Assembly: GCA_019925095.2 (NCBI GenBank)
Contig: CM034405.1
Location: forward strand, 10,488,401-10,552,400
Source: Dendrolimus kikuchii
Lineage: Eukaryota; Arthropoda; Insecta; Lepidoptera; Lasiocampidae
DNA: 64,000 bases
Reading direction: 5' to 3'
Of the stretch, positions 46,701-54,641 are shown piece by piece. Numbering within the stretch: the stretch's first letter is position 1; each line of letters begins with the position of its first letter. Below the pieces are notes generated by a model. The model was not told where the DNA came from, did not search any database, and saw nothing but the letters and a program-made list of their open reading frames with translations. The translations under genes and the position numbers were made by a program.

Positions 46701-49700
46701 TTCGACCACAGACTAATCTTTAAGATTAACGCAGATGAAGAGCCAGCGTAAGGGAAATATACGCACTTATTGCATGGCAATACGCAGATGCCGCAACACT
46801 TCTCCATTCCGGATAAATTTTTCTCAGCCTCGCGCATATCCGCGTTGATCTGGTCCATTCCCTCCTCAATCCTGTCCAATTGCTCTGTTCACACAAACCA
46901 ATCGCATGCTTTAGAAGTGCCCTTTAAAAAACCCTTTCGAAAATGTGTTTGAAGCTCCTAAACTTTCCAATTTATAATCGCGATTTTAATTTTCTTCTCA
47001 ATGATTTCATTTTTATGTAAATTCTCAACGCTCTCGACAATAACCAGAGCTAAGTGTAAGACATTAATATGTTCATGGTTACAATGTTTTTAACGAACTA
47101 GTTATATCCATGCAAGCTTTTTAATCATCGACTACAGCAAATCTATTTCAGTACTATATATTTAAAGCAACTATTACTTTGTTATATTTGTCGCTGTGTA
47201 TTTCTGTGTATGTCTTACACTTGATCCGGTCAAATCTAAAATTTGCTCTTTAATTTTCATTAAAATGATGTATGTGCTTGATACTAAGTTATTACATTAC
47301 CGTACTCGTAGTTACTAACATCTAGAATAGTATTAAATTTTTATTAAATACTAAAAAATCATGCAATCAACAGCAAGATTGAAGAAATCGTGCATAGCTA
47401 GATGCGTGAGGAAAATTAAAGAAAATAATTACTATTCAACTAATCAGAATCTCATTGTCCCGTATCTCGATCAAAATGCGGGAACGTAGAGAAAAATCAA
47501 TGCAGTTTATTAAATATTCTTATTTATTCAATGATCATGACAGTTTTACCTTATTTTTAATCCGTTAGAAACATATTGTTAGCACTCAATTGATATATAT
47601 TTTAATTTCAAATTCACCATTCAACAATGTCGAATATAAATTATCTGAACTGGCATTTCAGACAGAAGCTTTACTAAATTATGAGTGATGCAAAATATTA
47701 GGTACTACTGGATGCTTACCGCCCTGTTCATCCAGCATGACCAGGGTTTTCATGCCCACCTCGTGACTCTACAACACAATAATGATGTCACTATAGCTCG
47801 CCAAACGAATGCGGTGAGGAGTCGGGAGCGGCGCGCGCGCAGCCGACGCGCAGCGAGCGCGGCGGAGCGCGGACGCCGCGCGGGACAACTCTTACCAACA
47901 CAACTCAAACTGATAACTGAACATAAATAAAAAGAACGCGTCGACATGGAGGCGGCGGGTCGCGCCGGCCACCCCCGCGTCGCCGCGGTACAAAACAAAT
48001 CAACTTAGCAAATGAGCGTTTCCATTAAGCCATTCCTAAATGATACGTGAATGTAGCAAAGTATTAATTTAGTCGAAGAAGATAAATGAACAAACTAATA
48101 TAAATATGTAGTGTGGCGAGGAGCGAGCGGCGAGCGGCGCGCGGAAGCGGCGCCGCCTGCCTCGCTGGGACACAAATATCGCATCGAGCTAACAGTTGCA
48201 GACCTACAGTCTAACATTAACAGTACGCTGCTAGCCATGGAGATGAAGGCGTATACCATATACTCTATACGTCGAACAGACATCGGTAGACGCGCATTCA
48301 TATCAGTACCGCAGTATAAAATTACGAGAAGAGATAGTAGATTCGGAAAGATAAATAAATGATACCTAGAAAAAGCGTTCCGGTCGATATATATCAACGG
48401 AAGAACTAAACAGATTGCGCAGCTCATTCAAATTAAATCTTCAGCAAAAGATAGAGTACAGTCTTTTGCGACAATTAGCAACGAACGGCCATTGGGCTTA
48501 TCTATTTACACTATGTTTTTAAAAGTCATCCCCATCGAAACATAGATACACACGCAACATCGATCGAGAAGTCGTTATTCAAGAGAAACGTCAAAGAAAA
48601 ACAAAGAGATTATATATATTTATTTAACTGCACATTCAAACACAGACGTTCTCACGGCTCGACTACCCATGTGTCAGTTTTAACTCTTACCGCCCTGGTG
48701 ACTCAACATATGAAGCGCTTGCCCCCCGGCGTCCTCGCTCTATACATAAAATACAAATCAAAATAATATATCGTAGGAGATAGTATCGGGGTGTGTGGGT
48801 GGGTCGTGGTGCGGTGCGCCGGTAGGGTACGGCACGCACGAGATGCGCGCGAGTGCGGTGCGGCAGCTGGGCGGCGGCGTGACGCGGACGCGCTACGGGC
48901 GACGGGCGGCTGGCGGCGTGCGGCGCGGCGGCGTGCGGCCGGCGAGCGCCGCGGGCGGCTTCGCCCCTGCGCGCGCCGCCCGCGACCTCCGCCGCTAACA
49001 CACACTACTCGATCCACAACGACATGCATGCAGTGAAGCTTGCAAGTAAAACCAGATTCAGTTTCATCTGTGCTTAGTTTCATATGAATCATGATATTTC
49101 TGTGTGTTGTTAGAGTCGTGCGTTGAGGAGAAGCGTTTCGAATTTACTTTGCTCGATTATTTAGATTCGTTTTATGTGATTTAGGTAAAGTTGGTATTTA
49201 AGAGTCGAGTACGAACATCTGAAATGCAGAATGTATAAGTATCGCCCCAACCGAATATACAGTTTGTATCATGTCAACTCGTTGGTCTTGCCTGACGTCG
49301 TAGAAGAAAGAGCTCATTGTTAAGTTGTGCAAAGTGGTGTATAAAATATCTACATAATGAATAGATGTCATACAAAGATGTGGGTTCCGTGATAGTCGCG
49401 TTGATAACTGTGTCAGTATTAAAGGCTAATCGAAGGTTTATCGAAGGATGCCCGCACCTTTGCATTGAAGTTATAGCAGTGACGTAATTTTAAATAAATA
49501 ATATTAATGGGATACCCCCTCAATCTCTTCTAGCCCGGTGAGCCCTGCTTCGGGTCGGCTGAAAACCCTACGATGCTCAACAAAGTTAGCGAAAAAGGTA
49601 AAATAGATAAAATTGTAAATAATGTAGTGTTGCAAATTTTGCAGATCACTCACCTCCCTGGTCGTCTAGAGCGACCAGAGTACGAATGCCGGCCTCCTTG

Positions 49701-52700
49701 CTCTACGCCGCAGAAACAAAAAGTCACAGAGCATGTTAGTTGTGAGGGGTACAGTGGAATGAGTGGATGGTGGCGGAGCTCGCGCTCGTGCGCCGTGGCG
49801 GTGCTCGTTGAACACATGTGCCTCGAGTACATCTTCCACCCATTGTTAGTAACCATACAGTGTCCCAACAGGGAGAATATCCTTGACGTGCTAAACTACA
49901 TTATTTATTCGTTACGAGGATTGCAAGTCAAGTGCATATTCTCCCAAGTTTGTTCTGTGATGTTTGTGAGTATGAAGAGTATGTAATGTGTTATATCACC
50001 GTTGAATGTATTTATTTTCTTACAGACAAACCCATATACCATATTTAATATGATAAAAAAGTATGATTAGGATTATAATGATGTTGTGTATAAGTATTGG
50101 CATTGAAAATTATAATTATTTATTGTAAGTATATCTACAAATAAATATATGGGAACTGAAATAAAGGTAATGTGGTTACTGTTAAAAATTGGTCTGTATT
50201 TTGTGTGAGAGTTTTAATTAGGTGTAGCTCGATATATTTGTTGGAGTTCAGTGGCAGGTACGAGAGTGTGTACACGCCCATATTGACAGTATTGTGAATG
50301 TTCGAGAAGGCATGAAAATCATACAACATAATAGATTTACAGTCAACAACAGAGCAGCCACTACACAGAGACCTACGATACAGATTCAACTAAAACAGGA
50401 AAAAACGAACATCAACATACACTGATCGAGATATTAGCACATAAAGTTAACGACCACTTCATAGATCAGTTAGTGTTGGCATGTTTCAATAAAGAGGCAT
50501 TGAAGAGGAAACGAATAAACGTAGAATTTTAGATAGAAAATAAGGAAGTAGTAGATGGTGCGTTTGAAAGACGTGAGCCTCGGTGGCTGAGGTGGATTCG
50601 GTAAAGAACTTTAAGTGTTATAAGGGTATCATTTCGAAAGCAAGCCCAAGCACAACGGTCAGACTATAAAAGATTGAAAAGCGCACGAAATCAAGTCATA
50701 TCACGTACTAAAGGGATTACTAAAGTCAGAGAAGTATCGATTCTAAATATGGGCTTGGACTATCTCTATCATGGTCGATGGTGGACTTCATGCTTTGGAA
50801 CCTAATAACAGCGAACGGGCGACATTCCTTGGGAGCTGACGGTTAAGATTTTACTTTTCGTTCAAAAATTTGCCTCTGTTAAATTATTACAAAATTAATG
50901 ATGTTACATTGTGATTTTATAAATAACTGTCAGCACCAAGCCGAGAGCCGGGCGGGAGGGCCCAAAATGGTTAAATAATTATCACAAAAATGTACAGTTC
51001 ACTACCAACAACACAAAGGGCTATAGAGGTCTAACATTTTCGGACACAGTAAGGCACGGATCATGCAACACCCATATATGGTATGGTTATAATAATATAT
51101 TTAATATGTGGAAATGAAACAAAAATGATACAAAAAAGGATTTAATGACTGGAGAGCTAAGATAGATATACACATATACAATAAATAATAGATAAAATAA
51201 AAATATTTAGCGACATCGAAACACAACAGCCAGGGTTAGCAGAGGCTGCGCCCTAGGGGGTACATTGGGACGGGCGTCGGAGACCAACCGAGCTTGGGGC
51301 TATCCAGGACACATCCGCTATACCCCTCACTCCCTCGAATCGAGAACACCTCTCTCACAGATGATTAACATAACCAACCAAATAATTCAACATAATTAAA
51401 CTTTCAGGGGAAACTGAACGTAACTGAAACGCGTCTGCATATAAGAGACCGCACAGTTCTATCATCTAAATATTATCTAATTTGAATCTCTCAAGGGGAA
51501 CTTCCAGTATTCTCGTACGCTTGGAAAATTAATACAGTTTAATACAAATCATCATTATATATTCAATCTTAATAAATAACAGTTATAATCTATTTTATTT
51601 GTAGAAGATGATATAAAAACAACTGTGTCCAGAATTTCAAATTCAATTATATTACAAGTTTCCATATCAACTTCTTAAAAAAGGGGACAAGGGACTATAA
51701 TTGATCAGAAACACAATTTTCAATGAAAATGGTTACGGTTATTTTTTTTCTATTTTTGGATTATTGAACTGTGATGAAACACATAAAGCACCAAGTCAAA
51801 ATACATTTGTAAGTATCATTGGATATATGATTATATTCATTATTTTATACTAAATTATTAATATAATTTTAAATTATTAATAAATAATTATCATAAAATT
51901 TGCATTTACGCAAACTCACCTCTTCACATAGGTTCATCATACGTCGCGTGGCCTCGAGCGACTGAAATTTCATAAATTAAAGCATTAATAAAATTTACAC
52001 ATTACACCTAAAAAAATCCAGTGTCCGTAACATTCTTAGGGCAAATTTAATCAATATTTACTGAAAAATTAAATAACTAACTAACTACTAATAAATTAGC
52101 TAACTTCTAAACCCGACTATAAAATCAGAGTTATGTATAAGTATATTATAATATCTTGTGTAGATTTTATGTCTGCACATTTCATACATTTTAATGGTTC
52201 CTTAAACAGATTGGCAAAAACGGCACCCTTATGAAATTGTAATGTTCCTCCGTCCACGGATCTATGCATGACAGTAATCCATAGCCATTTTTCTCAAACA
52301 TTACTGGATCTAAATCACTAAATTAATGAAATTGGACGGGAAAGTGTAGTTATATGATCGACCTATGCACATAGGCATCTGGTGTACAGGTTTTGCTTAC
52401 TTTTCTTTGACTCACAGTGGGGGATGTCGAATCGGATGGAAAGCGAATCCCATTTGTTTATTATTGAGAAGCGAGCAAACAGGCAGACGGCTCATTTAAT
52501 CGCCTATAGACGTCTGCAACACCGGGCACGGAGCCAATGCGTTGCTAGCTTTAGGATGGGAAAGACGGATTTGAGAATAAAAATGGGATAAAAGGGATCG
52601 GATAGGTGAATGGTATAGAGGGATGGGCAACGAGTAAAGTGGGCCATCGGAGCTCTTACTCACACTCATACGAAGCGCGATTAGCTCAAGGCTAGGCCGC

Positions 52701-53112
52701 TGTAAGAGCGTGGTATCGAACCGGCTTTAAAAGCTGTAATCAAGATAATGATTCAGCTCACTACTATAAAGTTTCTGCCACTTCAAGTTTCGATGTACAG
52801 GACATAGCGAGTATTCGACGCTTGAATACTTCTCCAGTAATGAATCAGAAGAGTTTTATTTTTTGAAATACTTTAGATTATAACGCTTGACCTTGATTAA
52901 ACCTGCAATTTTGTGTATTAACACAAAGGATATTCTCAGCTAATTATTATCTTATCGCAGTAAACATGTTGCTCGTACAATGATAAAGATGCAGAGATGA
53001 TGACTAATATTGGTATGCTGACCTCATCAGTGACCTGTCCAGCTCGCATTTGTAACTGCTCCAACTCGCTGCGAGGCGCGCCATTTTCGGCGGGGGGCAC
53101 TGCTGCCGGCAT
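28658..53112 (-). CDS. Snap25: SNAP-25, neuronal Qbc-SNARE, with alternative exons
   Basis: Presynaptic membrane protein that pairs with syntaxin and synaptobrevin in vesicle fusion. Coding exons in transcript order: 53112-53023, 51961-51920, one of three 49-nt exons (49702-49654, 48739-48691, 47768-47720), 46884-46767, 44735-44607, 40858-40714, then one of two last exons (36078-36016 or 28723-28658). All borders are GT/AG and every phase fits, giving 211 or 212 residues, the usual family length. First SNARE helix: [10 protein letters not shown]... to AEKNL; cysteine motif [13 protein letters not shown] (palmitoylation site for membrane anchoring); linker; second SNARE helix from [13 protein letters not shown] with ionic-layer Gln in NQNRQIDR. 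The first ionic-layer Gln lies in each 49-nt exon. Introns contain many transposon remains. 5' untranslated exons must lie above 53113 but were not identified. Identity is very secure; use of the alternative exons is inferred from sequence. Confidence 0.95.
30638..30826 (-). CDS. Possible small membrane protein (62 aa), unrecognised
   Basis: ATG at 30826 with AAA before it; ends TAA TAA. Lysine/aromatic-rich first half ([17 protein letters not shown]), then a hydrophobic run [17 protein letters not shown] that could be one membrane helix, and a basic end. It would be nested in the SNAP-25 gene on the same strand. I recognise no family; a chance frame is quite possible. Confidence 0.25.
   Translation of the reverse strand: MKKELRNCLKVYVEFFFPKKLEKKDFLYPLAYSRNIRCWDIAEYISLMAVIGIGIIRIYWKR
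31135..31312 (-). repeat. tRNA-derived SINE
   Basis: On -: TGGTTGAGCGGG (A box) and GTTTCGATTCC (B box) about 45 bases apart, then a unique body to about 31135. Right spacing for a tRNA-headed SINE; no tRNA acceptor stem. Confidence 0.6.
34990..35300 (-). pseudogene. R2-type element fragment, copy 2
   Basis: - strand reads [45 protein letters not shown], colinear with the C-terminal end of the element at 55093-57957 (about 57690-57945). 5'-truncated and ending close to the same stop position. Confidence 0.85.
35741..35875. repeat. Long imperfect hairpin near the proximal SNAP-25 last exon
   Basis: 35741-35796 and 35820-35875 are inverted copies aligned without gaps: 44 of 56 match, with a perfect 20-bp core next to the 23-base spacer. 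Nine of the twelve differences are transitions. Weaker pairing seems to continue outward to about 35714/35905. Lies 141 nt past the stop of the proximal last exon. Confidence 0.8.
35930..35962. other. GC-rich patch beside the proximal last exon
   Basis: CTGCGCGGGCGGCGGCGGCG followed by GGTGGCGACC, within AT-rich DNA; about 55-85 nt past the stop codon at 36016. Confidence 0.7.
36016..36078 (-). CDS. Snap25: SNAP-25 proximal alternative last exon
   Basis: Acceptor ATCATAG|GGT in the required phase 0, then [20 protein letters not shown] and TAA. 15 of the first 20 residues equal the distal exon, while many codons differ synonymously, including Ser AGC versus TCG and Arg CGC versus AGG at matching sites. 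That pattern means an old duplication kept under protein-level selection. The acceptor has a poor pyrimidine tract, which fits regulated use. No AATAAA seen in the 550 nt downstream. Confidence 0.85.
   Translation of the reverse strand, partial: GESNQTRITLANQRAHELLK
36188..36530. mobile_element. hAT-type non-autonomous element
   Basis: Ends CAGGGCCGTCTT (sharing its first C with the flank) and AAGACGGCCCTG are inverted; TTTCTACC occurs on both sides (36180-36187 and 36531-36538), an 8-bp target duplication as hAT elements make. About 343 bp, non-coding. It lies about 110 bp upstream (in transcript sense) of the proximal last exon acceptor. Confidence 0.75.
37170..37245 (-). repeat. Small interspersed repeat, pair of 5320-5400
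   Basis: Reverse complement contains TATGTCAAATTTTAGC...AAATGAACAGTCGGT...ATATAGGAACC. Confidence 0.5.
38149..38210. repeat. Perfect 29-bp-arm hairpin
   Basis: 38149-38177 is the exact reverse complement of 38182-38210; loop TAAC. The longest perfect palindrome found here. Confidence 0.9.
39018..39640. mobile_element. Non-autonomous DNA element with 30-bp inverted ends
   Basis: 39018-39047 starts TATACAGGATGTTTCAGC; 39611-39640 is its reverse complement with two mismatches in 30. TA at each edge could be the target duplication. No transposase inside; superfamily not assigned. Confidence 0.7.
40311..40515 (+). repeat. LINE 3'-tail repeat
   Basis: CTAGCTGCGCCCGCGGCTTC, then AAGCTATATAACTGTAAAGT and CAGTAGTTTTTGCGTGA, a segment typical of RTE-type LINE 3' ends in Lepidoptera; ends near ATAGGAT. 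Classification by recall. Confidence 0.55.
40714..40858 (-). CDS. Snap25: SNAP-25 exon 6: second SNARE helix
   Basis: Acceptor TTTCAG|G completes AGG (Arg); 48 codons from [13 protein letters not shown] to RQIDRVNRK; donor AAG|GTATTG, phase 0. Contains the ionic-layer Gln (NQNRQ). Joins to either last exon. Confidence 0.95.
41855..43638 (-). mobile_element. Tc1/mariner-like transposon with long D-to-E spacing
   Basis: 1784 bp. Left end TTATCCCCGCAAATTGCT and right end (reverse complement) TTATCTCCGCAAATTGCT are 23-bp inverted repeats (41855-41877, 43616-43638) with one mismatch, flanked by TA on both sides (41853-41854, 43639-43640). One transposase gene on - fills it. Very well preserved. 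Confidence 0.9.
42130..43405 (-). pseudogene. Transposase of the Tc1/mariner-like element, one frameshift
   Basis: ATG at 43405 ([10 protein letters not shown]). About 275 residues run to 42575, then a one-base shift near 42585-42595 moves into the second frame, which continues to 42130 (about 420 residues in all). Helix-turn-helix region with [10 protein letters not shown] and [11 protein letters not shown]; basic KKKRGKKD; catalytic Asp in [11 protein letters not shown]; second Asp in VMDNAPNHS; Glu in LNPIEYIW. 81 residues separate second Asp and Glu, against 34 in classical mariner/Tc1. I recall a 'DD82E' (Sailor) lineage of similar spacing; membership is inferred. The shift may be a real mutation or an assembly error. 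Confidence 0.85.
44115..44335 (+). repeat. LINE 3'-tail repeat
   Basis: ACTTGAGAACGACTTTACCG, GATTTTGATTAAACTTTTTG, then GGACAACGTCTGCCGGGGCA and GCTAGTTTA, typical of RTE-type tails in Lepidoptera (recall, not alignment). Confidence 0.55.
44607..44735 (-). CDS. Snap25: SNAP-25 exon 5: inter-helix linker
   Basis: Acceptor GTTACAG|G completes AAG (Lys); 42 codons: [20 protein letters not shown], then [15 protein letters not shown] and PQAGYIG, plus AG; donor AAG|GTGCGT. Connects the cysteine motif to the second SNARE helix. Confidence 0.95.
45566..45816. mobile_element. piggyBac-type MITE (candidate)
   Basis: TTAA at 45562-45565 and 45817-45820 flank 251 bp whose ends are CCCTCTAAGACGG and (reverse complement) CCCCTTTGAGAGG. 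TTAA duplication plus CCC ends is the piggyBac pattern. Contains two internal palindromes, CCACAATTTTGTGG and CCACAAATTTGTGG. Confidence 0.5.
45896..46195 (+). repeat. Family B interspersed repeat
   Basis: GTGGTTGCCGTCGCCTATGG, TTTGCAACACCAGGAGCG, a purine-rich middle, GGAGCTCTCACTCATCGTAC; matches 52455-52730. Confidence 0.6.
46195..46480. repeat. GC-richer unknown repeat
   Basis: From TTGTCAACATTAAGGGAATG to GCTCGCCGGGAGGGTC; composition unlike the intron around it and no open frame. Looks like a LINE 3' region but I cannot name it. Confidence 0.35.
46767..46884 (-). CDS. Snap25: SNAP-25 exon 4: end of first SNARE helix and cysteine motif
   Basis: 118 nt. Acceptor GAACAG|AG completes GAG (Glu) with the last G of any 49-nt exon; 38 codons [20 protein letters not shown], then [18 protein letters not shown], plus AA; donor AA|GTGCGT. 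Four cysteines for palmitoylation. It is the positional equivalent of vertebrate exon 5, which exists there as 5a/5b; only one copy is visible here. Confidence 0.95.
46885..47719. other. Intron between exon copy 3 and exon 4
   Basis: 835 nt of AT-rich intron. No further exon copy or transposon seen. Confidence 0.6.
47720..47768 (-). CDS. Snap25: SNAP-25 alternative exon 3, copy 3
   Basis: 49 nt between TTGTAG| and |[22 protein letters not shown] plus G. Layer residues (counted back from the ionic-layer Gln): Ser -4, Val -3, Thr -2, Met -1, Gln 0. 10 of 16 residues and 32 of 49 bases match copy 1. Confidence 0.9.
47815..47890. other. GC-rich intronic patch P1
   Basis: Almost pure G/C with many CpG; lies 47-122 nt upstream of exon copy 3 in transcript sense. 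Shares GAGCGGCGCGCG with P2. Confidence 0.75.
48108..48165. other. GC-rich intronic patch P2
   Basis: GAGCGAGCGGCGAGCGGCGC and on to CTGCCTCGCTGGG; the segment 48134-48143 is the exact complement of 48970-48979 in patch P3. Confidence 0.75.
48691..48739 (-). CDS. Snap25: SNAP-25 alternative exon 3, copy 2 (divergent)
   Basis: 49 nt between TGTATAG| and |[23 protein letters not shown] plus G. Seven of 16 residues match copies 1 and 3. Layer positions stay small or hydrophobic (Ser, Ala, Ala, Met) and the ionic-layer Gln is kept, but the acidic pair before it is Ser-His and a Gly-Gly occurs mid-helix. Either a specialised alternative or a decaying copy. Confidence 0.65.
48740..49653. other. 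Intron between exon copies 1 and 2
   Basis: 914 nt, nearly the same length as the next intron (922). Carries the largest GC-rich patch (48790-49000); the remainder is ordinary AT-rich intron. Confidence 0.6.
48790..49000. other. GC-rich intronic patch P3 with hairpin
   Basis: About 200 bp of CpG-rich sequence ending 52 nt upstream of exon copy 2 in transcript sense. 48950-48959 (CGCGGGCGGC) and 48975-48984 (GCCGCCCGCG) form a 10-bp all-GC stem. Open frames across it are a composition effect: none has family features. Confidence 0.75.
49654..49702 (-). CDS. Snap25: SNAP-25 alternative exon 3, copy 1 (canonical)
   Basis: 49 nt between CGGCGTAG| and |[23 protein letters not shown] plus G, closest to the standard SNAP-25 sequence. 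Layers: Ser -4, Ala -3, Thr -2, Ala -1, Gln 0. Confidence 0.93.
49703..51919. other. SNAP-25 intron 2
   Basis: 2.2 kb. GC-richer just upstream of copy 1 (49760-49810). A segment at 51215-51355 (GCAGAGGCTGCGCCCTAGGG and onward) looks like a repeat, class unknown. No exon or transposase seen. Confidence 0.5.
51920..51961 (-). CDS. Snap25: SNAP-25 exon 2
   Basis: 42 nt: acceptor [23 protein letters not shown]; donor GAG|GTGAGT, phase 0. Part of the first SNARE helix, directly before the triplicated exon. Confidence 0.94.
51962..53022. other. SNAP-25 intron 1
   Basis: About 1.06 kb; holds a family B repeat (52455-52730) and otherwise nothing recognised. Confidence 0.55.
52455..52730 (+). repeat. 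Family B interspersed repeat
   Basis: CAGACGGCTCATTTAATCGC, TATAGACGTCTGCAACACCG, GTGGGCCATCGGAGCTCTTA and AGCGCGATTAGCTCAAGGCT; matches 45896-46195 and 3635-3725. Confidence 0.6.
53023..53112 (-). CDS. Snap25: SNAP-25 coding exon 1
   Basis: ATG at 53112-53110 one base after an acceptor (TTTTCAG|G), so the 5' UTR continues in an upstream exon. 30 codons: [20 protein letters not shown] and [10 protein letters not shown]; donor GAG|GTCAGC, phase 0. Confidence 0.94.
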
Positions 53113-53734
53113 CCTGAAAAACACCATCAAGATTTATACATAAGTTCGTAAAGATGAACATAGGATCACTAGTTATTGAAATGTTATAAGCGTGTAAAGT
53201 TGATAGACATTTTGAGACACATGTATATCAGTGAGTTTTCTCCCTTATCCTACACTACCGAAGAATTCTATATTTTACTACGACGATTTCGATTTAATTT
53301 GATATTAGTAAATGTACACAACTTTAGAAAGAAACCTCGCTCTACTACAAAGAGACAGAAATCTTAATTAATTTTGAGTAAATTAAAATACATATAAACC
53401 CATTAGAGAGAAAAATGACGACAAAAGGAATTAATTTGTAACAGTTAAATTGATTACATTTTATGGGGATTACTTTTTTAATTAAAGAATGGTGGGAATA
53501 AGTTAGTTTGTAAGACCTTGAGGCAACCTTCCTAGTGACCTTACATTTGCGAGTAATTGACGTGCGGAAGAAACACTAACAGTGTGTATATGTATATCAG
53601 TAAATTAATGTATAATATGAAATGTTACATTGTAAATTGTTTTTGTAACAAATTTCTCAATGGGCTGTCCGCCAGGCTACTTAAACTGCCATATTTGAAA
53701 AAGTTACTCATGGTATTAACAATTATCTTGAAAT

Positions 53735-53870
53735 GCAGCATTACCATGCTGTATGGCAATGTTGATTAGCTGTGCGAAATATGAACTACCGTTATTATAG
53801 GTATAGGAAGAATATCTTTGCCGACTGACCCCACAGAGCTCATGTTTGAACTCCAGACAGTAAAAATATG
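53735..53870 (-). pseudogene. R2-type element fragment, copy 3
   Basis: ATGCTGTATGGCAATG, TGCGAAATATGAAC and CTTTGCCGACTGACCCCAC correspond in reverse complement to 57755-57910 of the full element. Heavily diverged. Confidence 0.65.
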
Positions 53871-54641
53871 TATTTTCATTTCTATCTAATTTCATATAAT
53901 ACTTTGTAGAACAATTCCCGTTTGAAAAATTATACTATGCCAAAATTGCTTTCACGACAAAAAATGGTTTCTAAAACAGTTTTTTCAAACATTTATCTGC
54001 AAGAGTTTACGCTGGTGCGGCATGTATATGAGCATATAAAAAAAAGCAAAATTTATAGAAACCAATTTAAACTCCACAAGAATATCAATGCGTGAAAATC
54101 CATTCCAACTTTCATCATGTTTTATACAGAATATTAAGGTTAGACGAAATATTTGGATCACACGGAGTTCGCCGGCCGCATTAATAATGCCCTGACTGCG
54201 TAGACTTGCTGAGAGTAATCCTTCGGGGCTTGCCTTTAGGGATAATATAAAGAGCTTTATTTGAAGCCAGGGCGGAGGATTCTTGTAGTAAAAAATTAAT
54301 AAGGTACTATGAAATGAAATCCACGTCGTTAATCTGTTTCCAGCGACCTTGCACAAATATAATCCTTCTGGTCGGATGTCGTTTTACACTACGTTTCCCA
54401 AAACACAGTTGCCAACTTCCAGGATTCGTCTGCTGCTGAGGCTATCGATCAGTTCCCTGGCAAAAGACCAATTGTCACTTTGCATATTTTGCGGGCTTTG
54501 TCAGTTTCGTAGGTTTTCTTACTTCGGTTTTATACTTATGTAAAAATGTCTTTTTTGGGGTATTTATTTTCTGTCTTCACAGCATAGAATATGTACGGTT
54601 TATTAAGAAAGGTATAAATGTATTTTTAATACAAATTTAAA

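Larger units (their letters stand above)
44736..46766. other. SNAP-25 intron 4
   Basis: Contains a TTAA-flanked MITE (45566-45816), a family B repeat (45896-46195) and a GC-richer repeat (46195-46480). Nothing recognised in 44740-45560. Confidence 0.55.
47769..48690. other. Intron between exon copies 2 and 3, with GC-rich patches
   Basis: 922 nt. GC-rich patches at 47815-47890, 47950-47995 and 48108-48165; GAGCGGCGCGCG occurs exactly at 47826-47837 and 48132-48143. No additional exon accepted. Confidence 0.6.

Noticed and set aside
47880..47930. Donor-like GTAAGAGTT on the - strand, identical to the donor of exon copy 2
   Set aside because: The preceding 21 bases after the nearest AG show no similarity to any SNAP-25 exon.
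48200..48270. Possible fourth copy of the 49-nt SNAP-25 exon (reads VLLMLDC on the - strand)
   Set aside because: The candidate donor lies five bases too early, the acceptor in the correct phase gives the wrong length, and the ionic-layer Gln is missing.
48790..49092. Long overlapping open frames on both strands in the GC-rich patch
   Set aside because: Stop codons are rare in GC-rich DNA; the translations are Arg/Ala-rich with no motif, and frames are open on both strands at once. It is intron of SNAP-25.
34990..53870. Shared insertion site for the three R2-type copies
   Set aside because: Sequences directly after the shared 3' ends differ, so no common target can be shown.
53985..54356. 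123-codon frame on the - strand
   Set aside because: No recognisable motif or repeat support; composition like translated non-coding DNA. May be a transposon remnant but I cannot show it.
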